In this document: positions 14,597-22,704 of the stretch, piece after piece | How positions within the stretch are numbered: the first letter of the stretch is position 1 | Layout: each line of letters starts with the position of its first letter | Origin: an uncultured Clostridia bacterium | GTDB lineage: Bacteria > Bacillota > Clostridia > Saccharofermentanales > DTU023 | Assembly (NCBI GenBank): GCA_947254895.1 | Contig: CAMYEY010000005.1 | Span: 1-34,049, forward strand | Direction of reading: 5' to 3' | Length of the DNA stretch: 34,049 bases | Notes under the pieces: model-generated | Databases searched by the model: none | Seen by the model: the letters and a program-made list of their open reading frames with translations, nothing else | What the model was told of the DNA's origin: nothing | Program-made: the position numbers and the translations under genes

Positions 14597-16087
14597 ATGA
14601 CTGTAAAGCAGAAACTAGAATGGACCTTACCGAAAAGTAGGGGGAAAATGTGGTCTTTTGAAGAGGCTTTGGCCTATTTGGCCAGTGCTAGAAAGTTTGG
14701 TATCAGGCCGGGCTTGGAAAGAATGGAGCAGTTGCTTGAACGTTTGGGTAACCCCCAAAACGCCTATCCGGTTATCCATATAGCCGGGACTAACGGTAAG
14801 GGGTCGGTTAGCTCAATGTCGGCCTATATCGCTGCTGCCTCCGGTAAGAAAACGGGCCTCTTCACTTCTCCCTATCTCAGTAACTTTAACGAACGCATTC
14901 GGGTTATCGACGGAATCAAGGGTCTTGAAGCCTTGTTTTTAAATTATCGGTCTGCTGAAATTCCAGACAAGCAATTTGCCAAAGTGATGAGCTTGGTTGC
15001 CTTTGAGGTTGAGATTATGACGACTAAAGGCTATGAACATCCGACAGAGTTTGAGATGATCACAGCTGCAGCCTTTCTTTATTTTGCAGAGATGAAGTGC
15101 GACTTGGTTATCCTGGAAACCGGTCTCGGTGGCCGTTTGGACTCCACCAATCTAGCTGGTCGGAAAATGGCAACCGTGATTACCGCCTTAGGCTATGACC
15201 ATATGGATAGGCTTGGGAATACCATGACTGAAATAGCCAGTGAAAAAGCGGGCATTATGTTACCGGGAGTACCCTGTTTTCTCTATGATCCCCGGGATAC
15301 AGACCTTTCGACAGAAGATGCCGAGGCGGCTCTAGCAGTAGTAACAGCTAAAGCTGAAGAGCTGGGCTGTCCACTGACCTTGGTCAGCCAGCAAGATATA
15401 CAAATCATTTCATCTTTTGTGACTGGCCAATCCTTTTTGTATAAGAATCAGGGTCCCTACCATATTCAGCTGGCCGGAGACTACCAGGCCCAGAATGCCA
15501 GCCTAGCTATAGCCGCTTGTGCTAGCTTTACCAGCCTGTCTAAGATAGAAGACGGGATTGCCTTGGCCAAGTGGCCCGGACGCTTGGAATGCCTCTCTCA
15601 GTCACCCTTCATATTGATTGATGGTGCTCATAACTTGCAGGGGGTAAAGGCTCTCAATCAATATCTTAAGCGTTTCCATTCTGGGGAAAAGCTGGTCATA
15701 CTTTTTGGGGTTTTACGTGACAAGGAATATGACAAGATGCTGGATGAAATTTTATCAACACAGGCCTGTCAGATTGCCCAGATTATCTGTGTTGAAGCAG
15801 ACTTTCACCGGGCATTGCCGGCTGAAAAGCTGGCAGATTGCTTTGCTAAAAAGTTGACAAGTCTACAACCGGGTTGTTCCTATGAGGTGGAGAATTTAGA
15901 CAAGCTGGCCACTCAGCCGATAACTTTATATAATGATAAAATATTGTATTCAAAAGATTTGACCAAGGCTACGCAATTTGCCTATGACCTGGCAGTGAGC
16001 CGGCAGATGTCCTTAATCAGCTTTGGTTCTTTATATTTGATAGGAGATGTAAGGCCGATCTTGATCGGCTATACCGGAGGTTTATAG
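14597..16087 (+). CDS. folC: Folylpolyglutamate synthase / dihydrofolate synthase
   Basis: Mur-ligase-family enzyme that adds glutamate to dihydropteroate and to tetrahydrofolates. P-loop GTNGKGS (64-70), then FTSPYLSNFNERIRV, ETGLGGRLDSTN, the metal and glutamate region EKAGIM, and the C-terminal IDGAHNLQGVKAL with FGVLRDKEY. I choose ATG 14597 because AGAGGAG lies 8 bases upstream, giving 496 residues. ATG 14648 (MWSFEEALAYL), behind AGGGGG, would give 479 residues and match the usual family N-terminus, so it remains a real alternative. At either start it is longer than the family's common 420-440 residues. The gene directly follows gtrA and precedes a membrane protein gene by 3 bases. Confidence 0.95.
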   Translation: MTVKQKLEWTLPKSRGKMWSFEEALAYLASARKFGIRPGLERMEQLLERLGNPQNAYPVIHIAGTNGKGSVSSMSAYIAAASGKKTGLFTSPYLSNFNERIRVIDGIKGLEALFLNYRSAEIPDKQFAKVMSLVAFEVEIMTTKGYEHPTEFEMITAAAFLYFAEMKCDLVILETGLGGRLDSTNLAGRKMATVITALGYDHMDRLGNTMTEIASEKAGIMLPGVPCFLYDPRDTDLSTEDAEAALAVVTAKAEELGCPLTLVSQQDIQIISSFVTGQSFLYKNQGPYHIQLAGDYQAQNASLAIAACASFTSLSKIEDGIALAKWPGRLECLSQSPFILIDGAHNLQGVKALNQYLKRFHSGEKLVILFGVLRDKEYDKMLDEILSTQACQIAQIICVEADFHRALPAEKLADCFAKKLTSLQPGCSYEVENLDKLATQPITLYNDKILYSKDLTKATQFAYDLAVSRQMSLISFGSLYLIGDVRPILIGYTGGL

Positions 16088-16090
16088 TTT

Positions 16091-17050
16091 TTGAATTGGC
16101 TGGAGTATTATAATTTCTTTGACTCTCTCAGTCTTGAGCAAGTCGACTTATTTGCCACCCCAAGGGAAGTTACAGAGGCCATAGAAAGTTATAACAAGGC
16201 TCTCTCGTTGCTTAAATCCGACCAGGTAGATTTAGAACAAGCAGCTAAGCTTTTGTCTGTGATAACTTCCGACTACCCTATGTTTGCAGAGGCTACTCAC
16301 GTTTATGCCATTCTTTTAGCGGCAGAGGGTCAATTTAAGCCTGCCAATGAGCTTTTGAAAAAAGTTGCCCTCCTGGATATTAGCCAGGACCAGGCCAACA
16401 TGTTGGCAGAACAAAAAATTGTCCTTGAGCGAGAACTGGCCTTAGCAGATAACCAATCTAAAGATAAGGAACAACAGGACCAGGCCTATGAAGCTGTTAG
16501 AAAAAAGTTTTCTTTAGCCAATGTTTTAGAGAAAGCAGGTCAAAGCAAGTATTCCGCCCACATTGATCAGGCTGAAATCAATAAGATCAATAAGATGCTG
16601 GGGAACGAAGACCCTAGTGATTTATCCGGGGAAATTGCCCAGGAGGAAAAGCAGGATACGATCCGCTTTGTAATCCAAGTCCTTGTTCTGGCTAGTATAG
16701 CTTTTTTGATTTTTTATTTTGGAATTAGGCCGGCAATCATAAACTCTCGAGGAGGAGACCTTCAAGTTCAAAAGCAGTTGACCTGGCTGGAGAAAGAGCT
16801 GGCCAAAGGGGCTGACCGCGAGCCGGCCCTCCAAGAACTTTATGATAGCTACAAAAAAAAGTTTGCTCCCAAAGAGGTCAGGCAGGTTAAGCCATCTGTA
16901 GGTGGAGAGGGTGCAAACCCTACAGAGACTGATGAGACCGGCCACCCAGCTTCGACCCCATCAAGTACCTTGAAGCTTGGCTCAGAGGAGGGCAAGTCTA
17001 CAGATGAAACAGTTACCTTACCTGCACCCGAGGCAAGTAGGGGTGACTAG
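16091..17050 (+). CDS. Single-pass membrane protein with TPR-like N-terminal region
   Basis: A 319-residue protein with no family I recognise. The start is a TTG (16091) with GGAGG 10 bases upstream, inside the end of folC. Residues 1-120 are alpha-helical with TPR-like spacing (ESYNKALSLL, AEATHVYAILLAAEGQFKPANELLKK). A charged linker follows, then one membrane helix (about 191-211) and a short helical, Lys/Glu-rich segment. The C-terminal 70 residues are Pro/Ser/Thr/Glu-rich and probably disordered. With no signal peptide, the TPR part is expected in the cytoplasm and the tail outside. It is tightly coupled to folC and 39 bases ahead of the threonine-synthase-like gene. Confidence 0.75.
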   Translation: MNWLEYYNFFDSLSLEQVDLFATPREVTEAIESYNKALSLLKSDQVDLEQAAKLLSVITSDYPMFAEATHVYAILLAAEGQFKPANELLKKVALLDISQDQANMLAEQKIVLERELALADNQSKDKEQQDQAYEAVRKKFSLANVLEKAGQSKYSAHIDQAEINKINKMLGNEDPSDLSGEIAQEEKQDTIRFVIQVLVLASIAFLIFYFGIRPAIINSRGGDLQVQKQLTWLEKELAKGADREPALQELYDSYKKKFAPKEVRQVKPSVGGEGANPTETDETGHPASTPSSTLKLGSEEGKSTDETVTLPAPEASRGD

Positions 17051-17089
17051 ATAAGTAGACCTTCTACTCAAAATAGTGACGGTGGATAA

Positions 17090-18901
17090 ATGAAATATCA
17101 AACGACAAGAGATCAAAATATAAGTCTTAATTTTAGACAAATGTTCAGAGAAAGCCTGCCCCTAGGAGGCGGCCTCTTTGTTCCTGACCATGTGCCGGTG
17201 CTTTCTACAGAATTTTTGGATGAACTGGCCGGTCTTGACTTTATCGGCCGAGCAGAAAAAATTTTAGCCCTCTTTGCACCGGACCTCAGCTCCGAAGAAG
17301 TTAGTAGGATATGCCGACAGGCCTGGCCAGAGGCTATCGACCTCGATCCCGGTGAAGATTTTATCAGAAGTCAAAGCCTCAATAGCTATTTGCCCAATCC
17401 GGCTTTTTGCTTTTTGACAAACGGTCGGACCGGCTCCTACCTAGACTTTACCCAAGCCTTCCTCCTATCTTGTGCCAGAAATCTTACGGAAGAAGAGGAG
17501 TTTTGCTACCTCTTGGCAGGTGAGTCGATCGCCAGTCTGAGGGCTTTGGCTGCCCTAGGCCCTGAAGATGCTAAACTTGAGCCTCTTTTTGTAATTGATC
17601 GCAAGCTTGCAGATAACTATAGCATGAGAGAAGTTCAGCTCCTTTGGAACCAAGCCTTAGCAGGAGGACCTTTACACTTTGAGCATATCCAAGAAGAAGC
17701 CTCAGCTACAGGGGAAAAGGATGACTTGCTGGAGGAATGGGCGGGTGAGCCGGCAGAGGCTACTCCGTCACTTTTGAATGCTGAGTATAGGCTCTCTCCT
17801 GAAAGTGGAGAGATACAAGAGGGAGTGCGGATTAAGCTGCCGGAATTTACAGAAGACTTTTGTCAGAATAACCGGCTCAAGGTCTATAGCCTTAAGGGAC
17901 GCCCCCGAGACCTTTCAGTTTTTGCTGAAAGCTTTTTGTCGGACCCTGACATGCGCAGTGACCTAGCTCAGGCAGGCAAGTATATTTGCCATATGGGGAG
18001 CCTAAACTTTGCCTATTACATAGCCCTTTTGATTGTGTTAATTTCAGCCTACTTAGACTTACAAGCTAAGGAATGGCTCAATAAAGACCAAGAATTTGTC
18101 CTGGCCTTTCCCAATAATAATCTTGATTTCCTTTACCTTAGTATCTTGCTCAAAGAGCTTGGGCTACCTATCTCCTGTATGTTGTTGGCCGATAACAGTA
18201 ATAGCTGCCTGGTAGATTTTTTAAGGACTGACCGATACAAGAAAAACCGTAAATTTACCAGGAGTAATACCCCTGATTTAGACCGCCTTTATTACCCCAA
18301 CCTGGAGCGTTTTATCTTTGAAATTGTTAATCGTGATGCTGAGCGTTCCAGCCAGGCCATGGAAAATCTGGAAGCGGATAAGCCGGCCGGTATTGCAAAT
18401 ATTTTAGAGGCCTTTCGCAGCGTCATTATTACTGGCAAGGTAAGCAATAACCAGGTCCTAGACCAGGTCAGTAATTGGTACAAGAGGTCTGACTATCTCT
18501 TTGACCCTTATACGGCCCTAACCCTGGACCACCTGCAAAAACAAAGGAAGGTTAGACTGGAAAAAAACAAAGTTCTCGTCATTTCCCCGGAACACCCCCT
18601 CCTTTCATCAGGAACTTTGGCAAGTGTTATCCTGGGCAAGAAAAATACCCGGAAGAATCCCTTCTTAAATGTCTTAGAAGATCTAGCAGAGGAGACCGGT
18701 CTAGAGATTCCCTTGGCAGCCTGTGCAGGTCCGGACAAGCCAAAGCTTATCCCCTTAGATGTCAGAGAAAGCCGGGATTATCTTTATCACGAACTCCTAG
18801 AGGGTGAGTCTGGCCAAGGCCAGGCGGAAGATGCCGGAGAGATCCTGGTCGAAGAGGAGATTCTGCTTGTGGAAGACTGCCTGGAGGACTCCACAGACTA
18901 G
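17090..18901 (+). CDS. Threonine synthase-like protein lacking PLP-binding residues (probable pseudoenzyme)
   Basis: An intact 603-residue reading frame clearly related to threonine synthase (ThrC, fold-type II PLP enzyme). It keeps the N-terminal wording MKYQTTRD...GGGLFVP (1-32), the middle segment MGSLNFAYYIALL (302-314, ThrC 'NSINWAR'), LGLPISCMLLADNSNSCLVDFLRTDRY (358-383) and the NLERFIFEI strand (404-412). The catalytic positions are changed: the PLP lysine motif 'GPTLAFKD' reads GSYLDFTQ (Thr121 for Lys), the 'SGDTG' loop reads AGESI (143-147), and 'PSGNFGN' reads PNNNLDF (341-347). An extra acidic stretch (about 202-250) and an acidic tail (570-603) are also non-standard. It cannot work as a standard threonine synthase; a regulatory or new function is possible. 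Its stop overlaps the convergent prfC stop. Confidence 0.85.
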   Translation: MKYQTTRDQNISLNFRQMFRESLPLGGGLFVPDHVPVLSTEFLDELAGLDFIGRAEKILALFAPDLSSEEVSRICRQAWPEAIDLDPGEDFIRSQSLNSYLPNPAFCFLTNGRTGSYLDFTQAFLLSCARNLTEEEEFCYLLAGESIASLRALAALGPEDAKLEPLFVIDRKLADNYSMREVQLLWNQALAGGPLHFEHIQEEASATGEKDDLLEEWAGEPAEATPSLLNAEYRLSPESGEIQEGVRIKLPEFTEDFCQNNRLKVYSLKGRPRDLSVFAESFLSDPDMRSDLAQAGKYICHMGSLNFAYYIALLIVLISAYLDLQAKEWLNKDQEFVLAFPNNNLDFLYLSILLKELGLPISCMLLADNSNSCLVDFLRTDRYKKNRKFTRSNTPDLDRLYYPNLERFIFEIVNRDAERSSQAMENLEADKPAGIANILEAFRSVIITGKVSNNQVLDQVSNWYKRSDYLFDPYTALTLDHLQKQRKVRLEKNKVLVISPEHPLLSSGTLASVILGKKNTRKNPFLNVLEDLAEETGLEIPLAACAGPDKPKLIPLDVRESRDYLYHELLEGESGQGQAEDAGEILVEEEILLVEDCLEDSTD

Positions 18902-20532
18902 CCTATAGCGTTACTGATCGTTTCTAGTTTTAGACCGGGATTTTGTTCTTCAACCCAGCTTGTCGACCATTTAGATTCAAAGAGAATGACAGGGTGGCCG
19001 GCCTGGTCCTCAACCAATAAATTGTTAGAGGCAATGATCAAGTCCTTGGCAGGTCTTGTCTTGGTCGGATCTTCCCAGGAGATCCAGCGTGCCAGGTGGT
19101 AGGGGAGGCGGTTGATGCTAAGCTCCACCTTATATTCATTCTGCAGGCGGTATTCCAGAACGTCAAATTGGAGGACACCCACAACCCCTATGATGTAGGT
19201 TTCTGTTCCGATATCAAATTGTCTATAAAGTTGGATGGCCCCTTCTTCTGCCAGCTGGCTGATTCCTTTTTGGAATTGCTTTCGCTTCATGGAGTCCTTG
19301 GCAGAAACCCGGGCAAAGTGTTCGGGTGGGAAGCTGGGGATACTTTCAAATTTCAGGTCTGGACCGGTGGTTAGTGTATCGCCGATTTGAAACATACCCG
19401 AGTCAAAGAGACCGATGATGTCACCGGCGTAGGCATCCTCGACGATAGACCTATCCTGGGCCATAAATTGCTGGGGCTGGGCTAAACGGATCTGCTTGCC
19501 CAAGCGGACGTGCTTGACCTGCATATCTTTCTCATACTTGCCAGAGCAAATTCTGATAAAAGAAATCCTATCCCTATGGTCCGGGTTCATATTAGCCTGG
19601 ATCTTAAAGACAAAGGCAGAAAAGGGGTGACTGAGAGGGTCAATCAAACCAATATCGGCTTTCCTGGCTACCGGAGGGGGGGATAATCTGAGAAATTCCC
19701 GGAGGAAAAACTCAACGCCAAAGTTTGTCAGGGCAGAGCCGAAAAAGAGGGGGGTTTGCTTGCCCTGGGCAAGGGCATCGAGGTCCAGTTCGTCACCGGC
19801 TATATCCAGAAGCTCAATATCCTCAAGGAGTTTATCTTGATAATAGCTGCCTAACTGCTCGCCAATATCAGGGCTATCTAAGCTGGTAACCTTGACCTTA
19901 ACCATCGAAGCTCCGTGGTCGCCGGACTGGTTGTCAAAGAGTTCAATCTGTTTAAGTTTCCGATTATATACCCCTTGAAAGTCGCCATCCGTACCAATGG
20001 GCCAGTTGATGGGAACGGCAAAGATACCTAAAACTTTTTCCAGTTCATCCATCAGGTCAAAGGGAGACTTAGCTGCCCGGTCCATCTTGTTAATAAAAGT
20101 AAAGATAGGAATTCCTCTGAGTCGGCAAACCTCAAATAGCTTAATGGTCTGTTCTTGTACGCCGCGGGCGGCATCAATCATCATGATGGCTGCATCAGCT
20201 GCACACAAAGTTCGATAGGTATCCTCTGAAAAGTCCTGGTGGCCGGGGGTATCCAAAATATTAACACAGTAGTCCTGGTATTCGAATTGGAGGACAGATG
20301 ACGAAACTGAAATACCCCTTTGTTTTTCTATCTCCATCCAGTCAGATGTGGCATGACGAGCGGCTTTTCTACCTTTAACAGTACCGGCCAGGTGGATAGC
20401 ACCACCATAAAGGAGGAGCTTTTCGGTCATGGTCGTTTTACCTGCGTCCGGGTGGGAGATGATGGCAAAGGTCCGTCTCCGCTTAATTTCTTTTGTTAGT
20501 TCCTTTACATTTTTATCCAGCTTGTCTGCCAT
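18898..20532 (-). CDS. prfC: Peptide chain release factor 3
   Basis: Translational GTPase that removes RF1/RF2 from the ribosome after peptide release. 544 residues. The GTPase domain shows SHPDAGKTT (G1, about 26-34), the switch I region with EKQRGISVSSSV, DTPGHQDFSEDT (G3) and FINKMDR (G4), followed by the RF3-typical domains II and III. I start at ATG 20532 (MADKLDKN), because AGGAAGG lies 7 bases upstream of it; a second in-frame ATG six codons earlier has no such site. Monocistronic on the minus strand with an extended -10 promoter at 20566-20574. Its last 4 bases are shared with the convergent gene. Confidence 0.96.
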   Translation of the reverse strand: MADKLDKNVKELTKEIKRRRTFAIISHPDAGKTTMTEKLLLYGGAIHLAGTVKGRKAARHATSDWMEIEKQRGISVSSSVLQFEYQDYCVNILDTPGHQDFSEDTYRTLCAADAAIMMIDAARGVQEQTIKLFEVCRLRGIPIFTFINKMDRAAKSPFDLMDELEKVLGIFAVPINWPIGTDGDFQGVYNRKLKQIELFDNQSGDHGASMVKVKVTSLDSPDIGEQLGSYYQDKLLEDIELLDIAGDELDLDALAQGKQTPLFFGSALTNFGVEFFLREFLRLSPPPVARKADIGLIDPLSHPFSAFVFKIQANMNPDHRDRISFIRICSGKYEKDMQVKHVRLGKQIRLAQPQQFMAQDRSIVEDAYAGDIIGLFDSGMFQIGDTLTTGPDLKFESIPSFPPEHFARVSAKDSMKRKQFQKGISQLAEEGAIQLYRQFDIGTETYIIGVVGVLQFDVLEYRLQNEYKVELSINRLPYHLARWISWEDPTKTRPAKDLIIASNNLLVEDQAGHPVILFESKWSTSWVEEQNPGLKLETISNAIG

Positions 20533-20565
20533 GAGTTTCCTTCCTATCATCTAAGATTTTAGCAA

Positions 20566-20574
20566 ATTATAGCA
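20566..20574 (-). promoter_or_regulatory. Extended -10 promoter of prfC
   Basis: Minus strand reads TGCTATAAT (20574-20566), a perfect extended -10, 34 bases before the prfC start. The -35 is poor (TTATGC at 18 bases), which the TG extension can offset. Confidence 0.65.
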
Positions 20575-20923
20575 AAATGCGGTGTTTGTGCATAACTGAC
20601 TTTTCTAGTCACGGTAGCAACTTATTGTAGCTTAATGAGAGAAACATATCTAAAGGAAATTTATAGGTTCGAGATCGGAAACGAGTTCACCTGGAAGGGA
20701 GTTGTAAGATCGTAATAAATAAAAAGTTACCATCTTACTATAATCGCCAGACTACTCCTAGAGAGGTGCAGCTGTTGTAGAAAAGACCACCGCCCCAAGT
20801 CAATCAGTGGTAAGCAAGTTAGGGGTACCCTGTGGATAGATAAAAGTGCTGAAATAGAAAAGATAAGAAAAAAGGCTGAAAAACGAGAAAAACAAAGAAT
20901 CTACTTTGTAAATACTAAAAAGC
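20575..20923. other. Unexplained non-coding stretch between prfC and rplM promoters
   Basis: About 350 bases with no gene I can support. It holds one good hairpin: GTAAGAT / ATCTTAC (20704-20710, 20732-20738), continued after a C-C mismatch by GTAA / TTAC (20712-20715, 20727-20730) around an A-rich loop. A second inverted repeat is ACCAC / GTGGT (20786-20790, 20807-20811). Bases 20850-20905 are A-rich and could act as an UP-like element for the rplM promoter. I do not recognise tmRNA, SRP RNA, RNase P RNA, 6S RNA, a T-box or a tRNA in it. Confidence 0.4.
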
Positions 20924-20952
20924 TTGACAATCCCATCTTGGGTCTGTATATT
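20924..20952 (+). promoter_or_regulatory. Sigma-A promoter of rplM-rpsI
   Basis: Perfect -35 TTGACA (20924-20929), an exact 17-base spacer, and -10 TATATT (20947-20952). The spacer holds a small inverted repeat, CCCA/TGGG. Transcription would start near 20959, leaving a leader of about 185 bases. Confidence 0.85.
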
Positions 20953-20958
20953 CTGTAA

Positions 20959-21133
20959 GCGTCGGTAATTTGTGAGATATCAGATTGTTAGATGTGTGCC
21001 GAAGTTACCGGTTCAGAGGTAAAGACCTAAGAGGCTTACCGGTTGAACCCAGACTGTTAGGCAAGAAGGATTGTAGTAAATATTGGCTTAAGTTAAATGG
21101 CCAAGTATTTGAACCTATAAAAGCTTTAAAAAT
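20959..21133 (+). promoter_or_regulatory. Structured 5' leader of rplM (candidate L13 autoregulatory leader)
   Basis: Two stems are visible. Stem 1 pairs CGGTAATTT (20963-20971) with AAGTTACCG (21002-21010). Stem 2 is GGTTCA-GA-GGTAA (21010-21022) with TTACC-GGT-TGAACC (21036-21049). The 9-mer TTACCGGTT occurs twice (21005 and 21036), so CGGTAA at 20963 could pair with either copy, allowing alternative folds. L13 controls its own operon in other bacteria through the mRNA leader; that this one does is inference from position and structure. Confidence 0.55.
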
Positions 21134-21145
21134 GGAGGAAGATTG

Positions 21146-21577
21146 ATGAAAACATATGTAGCTAAGCCAGCTGACATCGAGCGCAAGTGGTATGTCATTG
21201 ACGCTGAAGACCAAGTTCTGGGCCGGCTAGCCACCACTATCGCAAGTATCCTGCGTGGCAAACATAAGCCTGAATATACACCATTTGTTGATACCGGTGA
21301 CTTTGTTGTAGTGGTCAATGCTGAAAAAGTTAAATTGTCCGGTAATAAGGAAGATAAAAAGATTTACCGTAGGCACAGCCTTTATCCGGGCGGCTTAAAA
21401 GAAATTCCTTTTAAGGAAATGCAGGCTAAGCACCCAGACCGCTTAATCCGCTTAGCTGTTAAGGGGATGTTACCGAAAAATGCACTCGGTAGGCAGATGC
21501 TGAAAAAACTTAAAATCCATGCAGGCCCTGACCACAAACACCAGGCTCAAAAACCTGAAACATGGGAAGTTAAATAG
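21146..21577 (+). CDS. rplM: Ribosomal protein L13
   Basis: Large-subunit protein that binds 23S rRNA early in assembly. 143 residues, the usual length. Recognised from KTYVAKPADIERKWYVIDA, GRLATTIASILRGKHKP, KIYRRHSLYPGGLKE and GMLPKNALGRQM. Start at ATG 21146 with GGAGG 7 bases upstream; the TTG one codon earlier is not needed. Followed by rpsI after 11 bases, the standard two-gene operon. Confidence 0.99.
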   Translation: MKTYVAKPADIERKWYVIDAEDQVLGRLATTIASILRGKHKPEYTPFVDTGDFVVVVNAEKVKLSGNKEDKKIYRRHSLYPGGLKEIPFKEMQAKHPDRLIRLAVKGMLPKNALGRQMLKKLKIHAGPDHKHQAQKPETWEVK

Positions 21578-21588
21578 GAGGTGTAGAG

Positions 21589-21987
21589 ATGGCAAGTAAA
21601 GACTTTTATTACGGAACTGGTCGTCGCAAAAAAGCTGTGGCAAGAGTTCGCTTATACCCCGGTAAAGGCAAGTTTGATATCAATGGCAAAGCTTTAGAAG
21701 ATTACTTTGACCTGGCTAGCCTTCGTTACATCGTGATGCAGCCCCTCAATGCCAGCAACTCTGCAGGTAAATATGACATTTTTGTCAACGTCCAGGGCGG
21801 CGGAATTTCCGGTCAAGCCGGTGCGGTAAGGCACGGTATTGCAAGGGCCTTAGTCGAGGCTGATGCTGATGCCAATAAGGCAGTCCTCAAGAAGAGCGGT
21901 TTCCTGACCAGAGATTCACGTGTTAAAGAGCGTAAGAAATACGGTCTCAAAAAGGCTCGTAAGGCTTCACAGTTCTCCAAACGTTAA
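21589..21987 (+). CDS. rpsI: Ribosomal protein S9
   Basis: Small-subunit protein whose C-terminal tail reaches the P-site tRNA. 132 residues, usual length. YYGTGRRKKAVARVRLYPG at the N-terminus and VKERKKYGLKKARKASQFSKR at the end, including the invariant basic tail ending in Lys-Arg. AGGAGGTG stands before the ATG and overlaps the rplM stop. Operon closed by the terminator at 22011-22043. Confidence 0.99.
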   Translation: MASKDFYYGTGRRKKAVARVRLYPGKGKFDINGKALEDYFDLASLRYIVMQPLNASNSAGKYDIFVNVQGGGISGQAGAVRHGIARALVEADADANKAVLKKSGFLTRDSRVKERKKYGLKKARKASQFSKR

Positions 21988-22010
21988 TCCTTTGTTTTTT
22001 GCAAAGTTAC

Positions 22011-22043
22011 AAGACCGGAAAATATTTTTTCCGGTCTTTTTTT
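22011..22043 (+). terminator. Intrinsic terminator of rplM-rpsI
   Basis: Perfect 12-bp stem AAGACCGGAAAA / TTTTCCGGTCTT with loop TATT, then a T-run, 24 bases after the rpsI stop. Confidence 0.95.
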
Positions 22044-22134
22044 GTGGAAAAATTATTGGAAAAATGACCATATTCTTATAGTTTGTTATTATAATAAGTA
22101 TCAGGCCTAGCATGTGGCTGGTAAGGATAAGGAT

Positions 22135-22620
22135 ATGCCCGTAAAAAAATATTTGACAGATTCAGTTGAAGACACCTACGCTTTTGGCGAGCGACTCGGT
22201 GAGCTTTTGGGTCCGGGAGATATTCTGGCCCTACAGGGTGGCCTGGGTGCTGGAAAGACGAGCCTGGTTCACGGGATTGCCAGGGGATTAGGCATTCAAA
22301 CAGCCGTTTCCAGCCCGACTTTTACCTTGCTCTTTGAACATCAGGATAGTCTTAGAAATATCGGACTCTATCATTTTGACGCCTATCGGCTCAATAATAT
22401 CTTTGAATGGTACGATGCCGGGTTTATGGAGTATTTTGATGCTGGAGGTGTTTGTGTTATCGAATGGGCGGATCGGATTAAAGATGTCCTGCCGGACCGA
22501 ACCATTTGGCTGAATATTGCTTTGGATGGAGACTCCCTAGATAGGAGAATTTTTACCTTGCAAGTTCCCTCCCCGGAATTTGACTTTGATCGCTTGCAGG
22601 AATGGGCGGTAGGAGCCTAG
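22135..22620 (+). CDS. tsaE: tRNA threonylcarbamoyladenosine biosynthesis ATPase TsaE
   Basis: P-loop ATPase that drives turnover of the TsaB-TsaD complex making t6A37 on ANN-decoding tRNAs. 161 residues from ATG 22135, which has AAGGA 7 bases upstream; a GTG at 22114 would add seven residues. Walker A GGLGAGKT (35-42), then the TsaE hallmark SSPTFTL, YHFDAYRL and VIEWADRIKDVLP. It is the first gene after the rpsI terminator. The partner tsaB lies 2.8 kb downstream, behind two lipoprotein genes. A possible -10 TATAAT is at 22090-22095, without a clear -35. Confidence 0.96.
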   Translation: MPVKKYLTDSVEDTYAFGERLGELLGPGDILALQGGLGAGKTSLVHGIARGLGIQTAVSSPTFTLLFEHQDSLRNIGLYHFDAYRLNNIFEWYDAGFMEYFDAGGVCVIEWADRIKDVLPDRTIWLNIALDGDSLDRRIFTLQVPSPEFDFDRLQEWAVGA

Positions 22621-22704
22621 GCAGATATTCAATTATAGAAGCTAGATAGAGTAGTAAAGCTAGAGTAGTATAGTTTACACATAAATTAGAGAGGAGATGA
22701 GGGT

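Noticed and set aside
20760..20860. Possible T-box, tmRNA, SRP RNA, 6S RNA or RNase P RNA in the prfC-rplM gap
   Set aside because: The T-box GGGTGG-ACCGCG segment and the conserved cores of the other RNAs were not found on reading.
20830..20958. A 42-codon Lys/Glu-rich open frame starting at CTG after AGGGG, upstream of rplM
   Set aside because: It has only a CTG start, overlaps the rplM promoter and ends inside it. The A-rich composition explains the Lys/Glu content.
22064..22095. Full promoter for tsaE
   Set aside because: A perfect TATAAT is present at 22090, but the best -35 (ATGACC) is 20 bases away, too far for a normal promoter.
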